Source: Candidatus Nitrosotenuis chungbukensis
GTDB lineage: Archaea > Thermoproteota > Nitrososphaeria > Nitrososphaerales > Nitrosopumilaceae
Assembly: GCF_000685395.1 (NCBI RefSeq)
Contig: NZ_AVSQ01000020.1
Location: forward strand, 1,396-65,395
Direction: 5' to 3'
Length of the DNA stretch: 64,000 nt
Part shown: piece by piece, positions 7,606 through 16,983 of the stretch
Layout of the letters: each line of letters begins with the position of its first letter
How positions within the stretch are numbered: position 1 is the first letter of the stretch
Made by a program: the position numbers and the translations under genes
The notes under the pieces: generated by a model
What the model was told of the DNA's origin: nothing
Database searches by the model: none
The model's input: the letters and a program-made list of their open reading frames with translations, nothing else

Positions 7606-9430
7606 GAAGTATCTCGATGTCATTTTTTGAAAAGGCAGATCTCGCCAGCCTCCTTCCGGCGTCGGAGCGTTTTGAGATTTTTATCTTTCCGTGTCTTGCC
7701 ACCCGTGCAGTGGTAACATAATCCCCTTTTACGTAAATGTCTGCAAACAAGCCGTTGTTTTTCTTATCTACCTGAAACAGTAGTGAGTTTGTGGATTCAG
7801 AAAGGTCAAACGGGGTGGAGCCCCGACTTTGTTGACTCGAATACGAGCCAAGAGAATCTTCGGATTCTTTTGGCTCCACATTAATGTGAACGTGTAGTAT
7901 TTTTTCAAGATCGCTAATAGTAGAACCGCCTTTTCCGATTATAGAAGGCATGGAGTCCTTCCTCACCCTGACTCGAATGCCGCTCTCAGACAGTATCTCA
8001 ATTTCAGGATTTGCGTCAAATCTTCGAATGGTGTCTCGGATTTTTTCTTCTGCCAGTTTGTAAATTCCGGATTTTGCTTCTTGTTTTGATACAGGCACAA
8101 TCACGTTTTCTTCGCCAAACGTGTAGATTTCATACTCTAATGTGCCCGTCTCAAAATCACGAATTTCTATTACGGGCCTTGCCAAGTCTTGCTCCACCAT
8201 CCCTGACGGCACCTTAACTTTAAGATCAAGATCATAGACTTTGGAGACATATCCGTCCTTTACAAAAACTACAGTGTCAATTACGCTTGGAATCATGCCT
8301 AGCTCTATTTTCCCGATGAACCTCTGGACTGCGTCAAGGGGCATGTTTGCGTGCACCACCCCAATCATGCCAACTCCGGCAAGCCTCAGATCTGCAAATA
8401 CTCTAAAATCATCACGCTGTCTCACCTCATCAAACACAGTGTAATCTGGTCGCACAAGCAGCAAGATGTCAGCAGAGTTCTCAAATTTGCCATCAAGCTT
8501 TGTGTATTGCGTGACACCCTTGTCCACCTGCAGGTCACGTGGCGATTCGAATGTTTTTACAATATTTCCAAGCGACGCATAAAAATTTGCAAGGCTTGAC
8601 GCAAGCGTACTTTTTCCAGAGCCAGGAGGTCCGGAAATTAGGACTCCCTCTGCTTTTTCTGAGAATCGGCTCATCAGTTTTTTTGACATCCCGTACTGAT
8701 CAAGTGACATTTTTGTGATTGGGTGAACGATTGTAATTTCGTATGATTCTGAAAATGGAGGGTGTGTGATTGCAATTCGATATTCGCCGTACTGTACAAC
8801 CAAAGCACCCGGCTTTGAGATCTCAATGGTTCCGGCATTTGAGATTTTTGATGCCTCAAGTATTTGCGTCGTTATGAGCTCAAGATAGTCCTCATCTAAC
8901 AACTTGTCTTCAATTTTGACTAGTTCAAAATTGCCTGGCTTTCCTCTTTTTGCAAGGGGCGCATTTTGGTCTTTTAGGTGAACGCTCATAGTAGTTTGAT
9001 CAAAGAATCTCAAGAATTCCAAAGGAGCGGCCAGTTTTTCTGATTTCTGATAGTTTACAAGAACGCCTTCTGCCTCAGCGGCTAATCCTTGCACATAATC
9101 GGCAGTATACAGTATTGCGTTATTTTGCTTTGCAACGTCTTTTATTATGGCGTCAATTCTCCCGCGTTTTGCAAGCCGGATATCGTCAAGGCTTGGTCTC
9201 TGCCCTACAAACTGAACTGGGATGTTGTTTTCCTGACACAGTTTTTGAATTTTCTTTATTTCCTCAAGGCCGATAAAGCCCTGTTCTTTTCCCTGGGACG
9301 CCTGAGACTGCAATTCGTCCAATCCTGCGACAGGTATGATTATCTCGACATTCTGAAGGCTTTTTGATTCAAGTTGCCTTGTAATGTGGCCACTGACAAT
9401 CACGCTAGTGTCAATTACTATTTTTGACAT
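7592..9430 (-). CDS. PIN domain - VirB11/PilT-type ATPase - KH domain protein
   Basis: 612 residues. Residues 1-130 are a PIN domain (KIVIDTSVI with the first Asp at 7; later Asp at IDAII and TADYV). Residues 230-430 form a secretion-type RecA ATPase (Walker A GPPGSGKST at 267-275, a DEVRQRDDFRVF region). A KH domain follows around residue 500 (IIGKGGSTISDLEKIL). This three-part protein is widespread in archaea (PINc/VapC ATPase group) and is thought to act on RNA; its substrate is unknown. It stands alone, convergent with the DtxR gene. Confidence 0.85.
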   Translation of the reverse strand: MSKIVIDTSVIVSGHITRQLESKSLQNVEIIIPVAGLDELQSQASQGKEQGFIGLEEIKKIQKLCQENNIPVQFVGQRPSLDDIRLAKRGRIDAIIKDVAKQNNAILYTADYVQGLAAEAEGVLVNYQKSEKLAAPLEFLRFFDQTTMSVHLKDQNAPLAKRGKPGNFELVKIEDKLLDEDYLELITTQILEASKISNAGTIEISKPGALVVQYGEYRIAITHPPFSESYEITIVHPITKMSLDQYGMSKKLMSRFSEKAEGVLISGPPGSGKSTLASSLANFYASLGNIVKTFESPRDLQVDKGVTQYTKLDGKFENSADILLLVRPDYTVFDEVRQRDDFRVFADLRLAGVGMIGVVHANMPLDAVQRFIGKIELGMIPSVIDTVVFVKDGYVSKVYDLDLKVKVPSGMVEQDLARPVIEIRDFETGTLEYEIYTFGEENVIVPVSKQEAKSGIYKLAEEKIRDTIRRFDANPEIEILSESGIRVRVRKDSMPSIIGKGGSTISDLEKILHVHINVEPKESEDSLGSYSSQQSRGSTPFDLSESTNSLLFQVDKKNNGLFADIYVKGDYVTTARVARHGKIKISKRSDAGRRLARSAFSKNDIEILLKDS

Positions 9431-9468
9431 GATTCAGAGGTCACCGCGGGGCTTTTAATCATAACTCA

Positions 9469-10425
9469 ATGACACAAACTAAACTTTTCATACCAGATAC
9501 GAAAAGATGGCGTGTGCCAGAGTTGGAAGAAAAAGAGGTCATAATCATAGAAGACAGCCCAGCAGTCGGCATTTTGCTCAAAGAGTTTCTAACAAAACTG
9601 GGGTTTAAAAAAATACACAGCTGCCAAAACGGAAAAACTGGCATTGAGACATTTAAAGAGATTATTGAGTCAGGCACGGTGCCGCTTGTTTTTCTTGACT
9701 ACAACTTGCCAGACATGAATGCGTTTTCGATCATGTCGCAGCTGCTAAACATAAGGCCTGACATCAAAGTAATAATTGAGACGGCAAGGGACAAAACGGA
9801 AGAATCAATCAAGGACGTGATTGCCCAAGGTGCATACCAATACCTGGCAAAACCAATCAGACTGGACAAGATAAAGGAAATTGTCGAGACTCTAAAAAAC
9901 GAAGAGGCGGCAATATTAAACGAAGAGATTTCCGCAAAGATAGCAAACCTAATGTCAAATACAACTCAGATCAGCATTCTTAGACTATCTCAATATTTGG
10001 GCAAAACTGAGGAGGAAATTTTATCAGCAATTAAGCAGCTTATTTCTGACAAAAAAGTAATTCAGATAAACACAATAAAAGAAATCGCGTGCCCAAGGTG
10101 CAACCATGTTCGCGTCGCACAGATGTTTCATTGCCCAAAATGTAATGGGGTCGACTTTAAGCAGGAGAAAATTATTGAGCACTACAAGTGCGGCAACGTT
10201 TCTACGGAAGCGTCATACGTTGACGACAAGTGCCCAAAGTGCCACCAAGTAATCAAAGTGTTTGGGGTTGACTACAGAAAGCAGGACAATTTTTATGCGT
10301 GCAACGAATGCAAAGAAATTTTTGCGATAATTTTTACAGAGTACTTGTGCTTAAAGTGCAGTGAAAGATTCACATTAGAACATGCAAAATTATTAACAAG
10401 CCAGGGATATTCTTGGTTGAAATAA
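9469..10425 (+). CDS. receiver domain fused to winged helix and multiple zinc ribbons
   Basis: 318 residues. Residues 20-145 are a receiver domain (VIIIEDSPAVG, VFLDYNLPD phosphorylation Asp, YLAKPI). A short helical/winged-helix part (about 155-200, ILRLSQYLGKTEEEILSAIKQL) follows. The C-terminal third has three or four CxxC zinc ribbons (CPRC, CPKC, CPKC, CNEC, CLKC). No DNA-binding domain of classical bacterial response regulators is present. It probably links a two-component signal to transcription or protein binding through the zinc ribbons; this is inference. It is the first gene of a signalling cluster with CheY-like, HPt and kinase neighbours. Confidence 0.8.
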   Translation: MTQTKLFIPDTKRWRVPELEEKEVIIIEDSPAVGILLKEFLTKLGFKKIHSCQNGKTGIETFKEIIESGTVPLVFLDYNLPDMNAFSIMSQLLNIRPDIKVIIETARDKTEESIKDVIAQGAYQYLAKPIRLDKIKEIVETLKNEEAAILNEEISAKIANLMSNTTQISILRLSQYLGKTEEEILSAIKQLISDKKVIQINTIKEIACPRCNHVRVAQMFHCPKCNGVDFKQEKIIEHYKCGNVSTEASYVDDKCPKCHQVIKVFGVDYRKQDNFYACNECKEIFAIIFTEYLCLKCSERFTLEHAKLLTSQGYSWLK

Positions 10426-10428
10426 AAG

Positions 10429-10791
10429 TTATTTTGGCGAAACTTCAGTGATCAGCTTCAGGACGTGATCAAAGTCAAACGGTTTTGAGATAAACGCATA
10501 AGCCCCTGCCTTTAGACATTCGTTAATTATATTCTGATTGTCGCTTGCAGTGATCAGAATTATTCTCGCGGATGGATGTTTTGCCATTACTTCTTTCACT
10601 ACGGTCAGCCCATCTTTTTTTGGCATTGCAAGATCAAGCAGCAGCACGTCAGGACTTGTTTGGGAGAATTTCTCCACAGCCTCTGCGCCATTGACTGCCT
10701 CTGCCACTATTTTGTGGTTCCCAATTGTCAGAATATCACTTAGTACAAAACGAATCGCGTCAGAGTCATCTGCAATCATTACTCTGGCCAT
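10429..10791 (-). CDS. CheY-like single-domain response regulator
   Basis: 120 residues, only a receiver domain: acidic pair DD at 8-9, phosphoacceptor Asp53 (LLLDLAMPKKDG), Thr/Ser switch (ILITAS) and Lys in FISKPFDF. It reads toward the receiver-zinc-ribbon gene and follows the HPt gene on the same strand 34 nt away, so HPt and receiver probably form a phosphorelay pair. Archaeal CheY with no chemotaxis genes nearby suggests a relay role rather than motility. Confidence 0.9.
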   Translation of the reverse strand: MARVMIADDSDAIRFVLSDILTIGNHKIVAEAVNGAEAVEKFSQTSPDVLLLDLAMPKKDGLTVVKEVMAKHPSARIILITASDNQNIINECLKAGAYAFISKPFDFDHVLKLITEVSPK

Positions 10792-10825
10792 ACCAACAGC
10801 TAAACGACATAACTTATGAAAATTT

Positions 10826-11194
10826 CTATTTTCGGCTAAGAAATGCAGAATATTTTTTGTCTAAATCGCTTTTTAGCGAGGCAAAATCAGATTCGTGGCC
10901 ATCAATAGTGTCAAGCATGAATTGATGAGATTTCTTTATTGATTGAAAGAGATCAGGCGGCATGTTTCCAGAGATTGCCAGCTTAAGCAGAGCGTCAAGT
11001 GTGGACGCAACATCTCCAATTTCAATTTGCCCCATCATCGGCGCCAAGCCCTTTATCTTGTGAGTGTGTTTCTCAATTTCAGCTGCGTTTTTTGAAATAT
11101 CCGAATCGCCAGAACAGGCACGCAGTAGACTGCCAATTTCAGCAATATCGTCTGAGACTTCTTTTTTGGCAACACGTAAGAATTCTTCTGACAA
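10826..11194 (-). CDS. histidine phosphotransfer (HPt) protein
   Basis: 122 all-helical residues with the HPt signature around His45 (EKHTHKIKGLAPMMG), where the Lys and Gly three and four residues on match the HxxKG pattern. HPt proteins carry phosphate between receiver domains. Its neighbours, a CheY-like protein downstream and a membrane kinase divergent upstream, complete a plausible relay. Separate HPt proteins are uncommon in archaea, so the call rests on this motif and the helix pattern. Confidence 0.75.
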   Translation of the reverse strand: MSEEFLRVAKKEVSDDIAEIGSLLRACSGDSDISKNAAEIEKHTHKIKGLAPMMGQIEIGDVASTLDALLKLAISGNMPPDLFQSIKKSHQFMLDTIDGHESDFASLKSDLDKKYSAFLSRK

Positions 11195-11251
11195 TCACTA
11201 ATGATAATTGATCGAGATTTTTATACTCTGTGAAAGAGAAGATAACTAAAA

Positions 11252-13123
11252 TTGAAGATTATCAGTAAAACATACTTACTAATAGGAATACTAGTAGCTG
11301 TAGCACTTTTCAATTTGTTTATCCTGTACAATACACAGGTTACCACCACTAACGAATCATACGCCATCATTCGCGCAGGAGACCTCAAGGCCAAAGTAGA
11401 GACAATTGCAAGCCTTGCAAGCTCAATCGCCGGCGGGAATGAAAATGACAGAAAGACACTAGACAATGAAATAAGAGACTTTGACAACATCCTCAATACT
11501 TTAAAAAATGGTGGAACCATCAGAGGGCAGGCCATACCGCAGTTATCCAGCGACATATCCTCAGAGTACGAAGTGGTCAAAAAAAATTGGGAACTATACA
11601 AAAAAGAAGCATCGCAGATTCAGGCTTTATCGGTACACAATCCAGAAACAATGGCAGCATTAAACTACGTACTTGATAAAAATACAGAGATGATACTGAC
11701 AACGGATTCGTTAGCAAAAGACTTGTTAGATCTAAACAGAGACTACAACAGACATAAAGAAATTGCAAGAGAGTTGCACGAAATTACAAAAACCATAGGG
11801 CAGGACGCGGTCTTAATTTCGATTGGACAGGAAAACAATACAAGAAACAGCCTACACAATGCAAGATTAACTTTTGATGTCGGAATTAGAAACCTGTTGC
11901 AGATACCATTGGACGATCTGGACTTGTCAGGAACCAACCTCAAGGCAGAACAACTAATCCCAATACCGAGGGAAAATTCAAGGTCGCTTGATCAGATAGA
12001 TTTGTTGTGGGAGTCAGTGTCATTAAGGGTCAAGACGCTTGAAAAAAAATCACTATTTTCTGACGAGTTCAGCAAATCATTTTCAAGTCTAAACATGCAA
12101 AGAAAGTCACTGTTAGACTCGATTGACAGCATGCTAGACGTATGGAACCAGAGCAGGCTTGATGAGCGAAATGAGGGGCAGTTAGTAATACAGGCAATAA
12201 TTGGAGTCGACATTGTAATTTTCATCATAGTGTTGTTTGTAATTCGAAAATCATTATTGCCGCTTCAAACAATCACAAACGCCCTATCCCGCATAAAGGA
12301 GGGGATTTACGGGGAGAAGATAAAGTACAGCTCAAGCGACGAAATCGGAGAGCTTGCATCCACATTTAACATAATGTCAGACACCATCAGAATAAAAGAA
12401 GAGGAGGCAAGAAGGATGAGCGTTGCAAAAGACGAGTTTCTTACAATGATTACCCATGAGCTCAAGACTCCCCTGGTCCCAATTCAGGGATACGCAGACA
12501 TGCTACTTGGCGGCCACCTAGGCACGCTTACAGACAAGCAAAGAGAGAGAATGGGAATAATAAAGTCAAGTGCCACATCGTTGCTTCAGATTATTTCAGA
12601 TTTGTTAGATGCTCAAAAACTTGAGCTCGGGCAGCTAAGAATGAAAAAAGAAGTCACGCCAATTCAGAATACGGTTTTAAAATCAATTCAAACACTACAG
12701 CCACAGATTGACGAAAGTAAGATCAAAGTGATAAACGAGGTAAACCCAAAAACAATGGTTGCACATGATGCCGACAGAATAACCCAGGTTTTGACAAACC
12801 TTATCAAAAACAGCCTAAAATCAGTAAAACCAGATGTCGGCATAATACGTATCACCTCAGCTGAAGACGCAAGCGAGGTGAGAATCACCGTAGAGGACAA
12901 CGGAACTGGAATACCGCCGGAAAAACAAACCAAGCTTTTCACAAAGTTCTATCAGGCAGACGCATCACTTACAAGAGAAAAGGGAGGAAGCGGCCTTGGG
13001 TTATCAATCTGCAAGGGAATTGTCGGGGCGCACGATGGTAAAATTACGCTAGAGAGCACTCCGGGCGTAGGAACAAAGGTTACATTTTCTTTGCCAAAAG
13101 GCGACGGCAAGATGTCAATCTGA
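11252..13123 (+). CDS. membrane sensor histidine kinase (four-helix sensor, HAMP, HisKA, HATPase)
   Basis: 623 residues. A membrane segment at about 8-28, an extracytoplasmic all-helical sensor region of about 280 residues, a second membrane segment at about 310-332 (GVDIVIFIIVLFVI), a HAMP domain (LPLQTITNALSRIKEG), H-box THELKTPLVPIQGY near residue 405, N-box TNLIKNSLKS, G1 VEDNGTGIPPEKQ and G2 KGGSGLGLSICKGI. It starts with TTG; the first in-frame alternatives fall inside the membrane segment. It is divergent from the HPt gene and may donate phosphate to it. Confidence 0.9.
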   Translation: MKIISKTYLLIGILVAVALFNLFILYNTQVTTTNESYAIIRAGDLKAKVETIASLASSIAGGNENDRKTLDNEIRDFDNILNTLKNGGTIRGQAIPQLSSDISSEYEVVKKNWELYKKEASQIQALSVHNPETMAALNYVLDKNTEMILTTDSLAKDLLDLNRDYNRHKEIARELHEITKTIGQDAVLISIGQENNTRNSLHNARLTFDVGIRNLLQIPLDDLDLSGTNLKAEQLIPIPRENSRSLDQIDLLWESVSLRVKTLEKKSLFSDEFSKSFSSLNMQRKSLLDSIDSMLDVWNQSRLDERNEGQLVIQAIIGVDIVIFIIVLFVIRKSLLPLQTITNALSRIKEGIYGEKIKYSSSDEIGELASTFNIMSDTIRIKEEEARRMSVAKDEFLTMITHELKTPLVPIQGYADMLLGGHLGTLTDKQRERMGIIKSSATSLLQIISDLLDAQKLELGQLRMKKEVTPIQNTVLKSIQTLQPQIDESKIKVINEVNPKTMVAHDADRITQVLTNLIKNSLKSVKPDVGIIRITSAEDASEVRITVEDNGTGIPPEKQTKLFTKFYQADASLTREKGGSGLGLSICKGIVGAHDGKITLESTPGVGTKVTFSLPKGDGKMSI

Positions 13124-13201
13124 GTTACTCAAAGAAATCAAACTTGGAAAGCTAAATTGTCTCACATGCCACAAAATAACTGAAAATTTTTACGAGCATT
13201 C

Positions 13202-13348
13202 ATGGAAGAGTCACATACTGCAAAAAACAGCGAGTTTTATGCAAACTGTAACGAGTATTTCACCGCTTTACGCAAACAGGGTAAAAATGATGACGGGTTT
13301 GAGGACGAGTTCTTTTACACAATGCCGGTAATCTCAGGAAGCAATTAA
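13202..13348 (+). CDS. possible small acidic protein, perhaps the tail of a frameshifted zinc-finger gene
   Basis: An ATG frame of 48 residues (MEESHTAKNSEF...FYTMPVISGSN). Just before it, in another frame (about 13122-13200), the translation reads LNCLTCHKITENFYEHSWKSH, a C-x2-C...H...H zinc-finger-like string with no start codon. Joined by a one-base shift near 13205 the two would make a small zinc-finger protein of a kind common in this phylum. So either a short real ORF or a frameshifted remnant. Function unknown. Confidence 0.35.
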   Translation: MEESHTAKNSEFYANCNEYFTALRKQGKNDDGFEDEFFYTMPVISGSN

Positions 13349-13378
13349 CATAAAAGAACACCACGCTTCAGCAGACTA

Positions 13379-14785
13379 GTGCTAAAAGAACATGCCGAGA
13401 AAGCAATACAGTTTGCCCAAAGCAACGGCTGCTCATACAGCGATGCAAGGGTAGAGATCATCGAAAGGCACGGATTTATCATAGAAAACGGTCAAATCGA
13501 GCATTCCATAACTCGCCATGAATCCGGAATCGGAATCAGGGTGTTGTGCGATGGGGCATGGGGGTTTTACTCCACTTCAGATGTTTCCAAGATAAAAAAT
13601 GGCGTCATTGATGCCATAAAGGCCGCGAGGCACAATTCGCAGAAAAAGAAAAACCCAGTCAGTCTAGCAAAAGTCCCAACAGCCGTAAGGAACGTCAATT
13701 ACAAAATAAAAAAAGAGGCAACACCAGAAGCATTAGAAGGAATTGCGTTTGACTGCGACAAAATAATTCAAGGCAATAAAAAAATAATCAAAAGCATTGT
13801 GAGTGCGTCATCTAGTAAAGTCTCAAAGTATTTTGTAAGTAGCGAGGGATCTAAAATCATGCAAGAGTTTTCTGATACCATAATGGATTTGACGGCAATT
13901 GCACACCAGAACGGATTGACCCAGTCCATAAACACGACGGAGGGCGGAAGGGGAGGAGTGGAGAAAATTACAGATGACGCAGACATATTTCACATAGCAA
14001 AAGAAACGTCAGACAACGCAGTCAGGTTGCTTGATGCAAGACATGCAAGGGAAGAAAAAGCAACAGTCGTGATGAACCCAGATTTTGTCGCGCTTTTGAC
14101 GCACGAGATTTTGGGTCACCCGTCTGAAGCAGACAGAGTTTTGGGAAAAGAAATGGCATGGGCAGGAGGAGCATGGTGGTCAGGAATGCTTGGAGAGCAG
14201 ATTGGCTCAAAAAATCTCAACGTCATTGACGATCCCACGATGGAAGGAAATCTCGGGTGGTACGAATATGACGACGAAGGCACCAAATCACAAAGAAAGC
14301 AGCTGGTAAAGGACGGCAATCTTGTAGATCACATGCATAGCCGTGAAACTGCAGATATTTTCAATAAAACTCCAAACGCGAGCATGCGCGCAACATCATA
14401 TCGGTTTATGCCGCTAATCAGGATGGCGTGTACTTGCATAGAAAAAGGCAACTGGGATCCTCAAGAAATGATAAAGGATGTCAAAAATGGCTACCTTGTC
14501 TCAAACATGAAAATACCCTCAATAGACATGAGGAGGTACAACTGGAGCATATCATGCCAATATGCAAACAAGATAGAAAACGGCGAGGTAACGGATCTTT
14601 TAAGAGATGTAATTGTGGTTGGAACTGCGCCGGAATTTTTTAATTCAATTGATGCGTGTGGTAAGGATTTTACAGTAAGACCAATTACTAATTGTGGTAA
14701 AGGAGATCCAATGCAGCAAATGATGATGGGTAATGGTGGTCCGTCAATACGGGGAATCGCCACAGTAAAAAGCACAGGAACGTAA
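13379..14785 (+). CDS. tldD: TldD/PmbA family metalloprotease, TldD type
   Basis: 468 residues, GTG start. The active-site segment HEILGHPSEAD has the HExxxH metal motif of TldD, followed by the conserved VIDDPT and the GRTP-type region near the C-terminus (VRPITNCGKGDPMQQM, GNGGPSIR). TldD works with PmbA/TldE as a heterodimeric peptidase that degrades unfolded peptides; a PmbA partner gene is not adjacent. It is followed after 1 nt by the uracil-DNA glycosylase gene, so all three genes to 15903 may be one transcript. Confidence 0.9.
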   Translation: MLKEHAEKAIQFAQSNGCSYSDARVEIIERHGFIIENGQIEHSITRHESGIGIRVLCDGAWGFYSTSDVSKIKNGVIDAIKAARHNSQKKKNPVSLAKVPTAVRNVNYKIKKEATPEALEGIAFDCDKIIQGNKKIIKSIVSASSSKVSKYFVSSEGSKIMQEFSDTIMDLTAIAHQNGLTQSINTTEGGRGGVEKITDDADIFHIAKETSDNAVRLLDARHAREEKATVVMNPDFVALLTHEILGHPSEADRVLGKEMAWAGGAWWSGMLGEQIGSKNLNVIDDPTMEGNLGWYEYDDEGTKSQRKQLVKDGNLVDHMHSRETADIFNKTPNASMRATSYRFMPLIRMACTCIEKGNWDPQEMIKDVKNGYLVSNMKIPSIDMRRYNWSISCQYANKIENGEVTDLLRDVIVVGTAPEFFNSIDACGKDFTVRPITNCGKGDPMQQMMMGNGGPSIRGIATVKSTGT

Positions 14786-14786
14786 A

Positions 14787-15344
14787 ATGACAGAACTCGA
14801 TAACATTCACAGCCAGGTCGTTTCTTGTACAAAGTGCGATTTGTGTAAGACGAGGACAAAGGCAGTGCCAGGAAAGGGAAACAAGAATGCCGAAATCGTC
14901 TTTGTTGGAGAGGCACCGGGCAGAAGCGAGGATCTGAGGGGGGAGCCGTTTGTAGGATCCGCCGGAAAAAAGCTTTCAGAAATGCTAGAAAAGGCAGGGC
15001 TTTCACGAGATGCAGTATACATAACAAACGTCGTAAAGTGCAGGCCTCCTAACAATCGCGTTCCAACGGAACTAGAACGCACCTCATGCATAGAATACCT
15101 GAATAATGAAATCAAACTGATAAACCCAAAAATAATTTGCGTTATGGGAAATACTGCAAGCAATTCAATTCTTGGAAAAGGAGAGATAACAAAAAACAGG
15201 GGAAAGACAATAAAAAAAGACGGCAGGACCTATTTTTTGACTTTTCATCCAGCAGCGACAATATACAACCAGGAGCTCATACCAGTACTGGAAAAAGACA
15301 TACAAAATTTGGTAAAAGCCCTAGATGAAATCAAAGGCACCTAA
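14787..15344 (+). CDS. family 4 uracil-DNA glycosylase (Fe-S)
   Basis: 185 residues. Four Cys for a 4Fe-4S cluster (CTKCDLC, CRPP, and one later), the catalytic motif GEAPGRSEDLRGEPFVG and the closing HPAA motif (FLTFHPAATIYN) identify the thermostable family-4 UDG. It removes uracil from DNA, starting base excision repair. It overlaps the next glycosylase gene, making a compact repair pair. Confidence 0.9.
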   Translation: MTELDNIHSQVVSCTKCDLCKTRTKAVPGKGNKNAEIVFVGEAPGRSEDLRGEPFVGSAGKKLSEMLEKAGLSRDAVYITNVVKCRPPNNRVPTELERTSCIEYLNNEIKLINPKIICVMGNTASNSILGKGEITKNRGKTIKKDGRTYFLTFHPAATIYNQELIPVLEKDIQNLVKALDEIKGT

Positions 15345-15903
15345 AATGAGACTCTCAAGAGAATTTTACGCACGAAATACTGTAGAAGTTGCAAAGGACT
15401 TGCTCGGGAAAACACTGGTTCGTAAAATTGGGAAAAAGACAGTGTCCGGAATAATAACCGAAACGGAGGCATACAGGCACAGCGACGATCCTGCAAGCCA
15501 TGCTTTTAGGAGCAGGACAGAGCGCAACAAGGCAATGTTTGGTGAAGTCGGGCATGCGTATGTCTACTTTACATACGGAATGTATTATTGTGTAAACGCA
15601 GTAGCAAAGAGCAAAAACTTTCAGGCAGGTGCAGTCCTGATCAGGGCACTGGAACCAAAGGAGGGAATCGACATCATGATTCAAAATAGAAAGACTGAGA
15701 ATGTTTCAAACCTTGCAAACGGCCCCGCAAAACTCACAATTGCCCTTGGGATCACAAAGATGCATTACGGTGAGGATCTTGTCAATTCTTCACAACTATA
15801 CATTACAGAAGAAGATAAGGTTAACGGAAAGATAAGTGCGGGTTCGCGAATTGGAATAAGACAGGGAACTGAAAAGCTTTGGAACTTTAAGATCAAAATC
15901 TAG
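15325..15903 (+). CDS. alkyladenine (3-methyladenine) DNA glycosylase, AAG/MPG family
   Basis: 192 residues with family signatures LSREFYARNTVEVAKDLLGKTLVR, IITETEAYRHSDDPASHAFR (catalytic Glu in the TEAY segment), GHAYVYFTYGMYYCVN and NLANGPAKLTIALGI. It removes 3-methyladenine, hypoxanthine and similar lesions. The first ATG lies inside the preceding gene (20-nt overlap); the second ATG, at 15346, is directly after that gene's stop and is equally likely. The MPG family is patchy in archaea. Confidence 0.9.
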   Translation: MKSKAPKMRLSREFYARNTVEVAKDLLGKTLVRKIGKKTVSGIITETEAYRHSDDPASHAFRSRTERNKAMFGEVGHAYVYFTYGMYYCVNAVAKSKNFQAGAVLIRALEPKEGIDIMIQNRKTENVSNLANGPAKLTIALGITKMHYGEDLVNSSQLYITEEDKVNGKISAGSRIGIRQGTEKLWNFKIKI

Positions 15904-16532
15904 CTTTCGTCGTCACTTTTCACAGTCCATGGTGCAAAGCGCCCAAGAATTTTTTCCCAGTCAAGTTTCAGCATCAACAGTATGGCAGCAGTCATTATCG
16001 CGGCAAAAACTGCAAACCCAACATACACCACCATTGGATCGTCGACATTTTCAAGAATTGGCTCAACGTATGCCATACCAAAGTAATGAGACAACAATAC
16101 GACCACATAACTTAGAACTATTTTTCCAACAAAAGTAGATATGAAAAATCGCAGTGGGTTATACCTTGCAAGCCCCAACGGGACATAAATCAGATCATCT
16201 GGAATCGGAGTTGCGGCGGCAACAAATGCGGCTGCGGCGCCGTATTTTTTTACCAACTTTTCAAACGGCTTCATTCTGGCACGTGTTTTATCAGTCATCA
16301 TTTTTCTTCCACCATAGCTTATGAGAAATATTATTTGCTTTGCAACAGTCGAGGTTATTGCCGAAATTAGCACCAAGTAATGGATGTTGAATTTGTCGCC
16401 TGCAGACATTGTCGCCAGAAAGATAAACGACGGCAATGGTACAAACGGAATTAATGAGCCAAAAAAGCTTACAAGTGCAAGACCAATGTAGCCTATTTCA
16501 TCAGCAAATGGAAAAATCGCTGAAATATCCAC
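15900..16532 (-). CDS. DedA/VTT family membrane protein
   Basis: 210 residues, about five membrane segments. The family signature is visible as GSLIPFVPLPSFIFLATMSAG near residue 25 and as FVAAATPIPDDLIYVPLGLARYNPLRFFISTFVGKI near 135 (described in parts). VTT/DedA proteins act in membrane lipid flipping or proton-coupled homeostasis. The last bases overlap the convergent glycosylase gene by 4 nt. Confidence 0.8.
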   Translation of the reverse strand: MDISAIFPFADEIGYIGLALVSFFGSLIPFVPLPSFIFLATMSAGDKFNIHYLVLISAITSTVAKQIIFLISYGGRKMMTDKTRARMKPFEKLVKKYGAAAAFVAAATPIPDDLIYVPLGLARYNPLRFFISTFVGKIVLSYVVVLLSHYFGMAYVEPILENVDDPMVVYVGFAVFAAIMTAAILLMLKLDWEKILGRFAPWTVKSDDES

Positions 16533-16573
16533 ATCCTGACGATTTGATTTAGACTATTAAACCATGAAACCAC

Positions 16574-16587
16574 GATATTAAAATATC
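16574..16587. promoter_or_regulatory. perfect palindrome GATATTAAAATATC in a divergent promoter region
   Basis: A 14-bp palindrome lies in the 70-bp gap between the DedA gene and the gene at 16603, its centre 22-23 nt before the latter's ATG. It overlaps the only TATA-like sequence, so it may simply be the TATA box, or an operator covering it. Confidence 0.3.
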
Positions 16588-16602
16588 ATAGTTCGGAGAG
16601 AA

Positions 16603-16983
16603 ATGCAATTGACAAAAAAAGAGCTGCAGGAAATTTGTTACAAGATTTCAGCAATAAGTCCGTACATCAGATTTGTTGGAGTGATAGGAAAGAACGGCAA
16701 ACTGCTTGCATACAAAAGAAAAGAGGGATTAAAGCCATTTTTGAATGCAAAAGGTACGACTAGCCAGTTCTCCCACATCGCAATTAAGACAGGCATGGAG
16801 AGGGAATTCGATAAAAGCTTGGGCCAAGTCGAATTTGTCTGGGAGGAAAGAAAAAAAGTCCAGACAATTTCATTTGCAATAAAAAAACACAAGGTTTGGG
16901 TATCAATTGACAAGAAGGTGATTCGCTCAGAAATGCTGAGAATTATCGACTCGTGCCTTCCACTAGTAAGAAATTACTCGTAA
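16603..16983 (+). CDS. small thaumarchaeal-type protein (DUF6659-like), function unknown
   Basis: 126 residues with a helix-strand-strand pattern (ELQEICYKISAISPYIRFVGVIGKNGKLLAYKRKEG in outline) that recalls roadblock/profilin-like folds such as those used as sensory dimers. Family naming is from memory of similar proteins in ammonia-oxidising archaea and is uncertain. Its end overlaps the convergent ABC ATPase gene by 10 nt. The similar protein at 45910-46290 seems to be a distant relative in fold. Confidence 0.5.
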   Translation: MQLTKKELQEICYKISAISPYIRFVGVIGKNGKLLAYKRKEGLKPFLNAKGTTSQFSHIAIKTGMEREFDKSLGQVEFVWEERKKVQTISFAIKKHKVWVSIDKKVIRSEMLRIIDSCLPLVRNYS

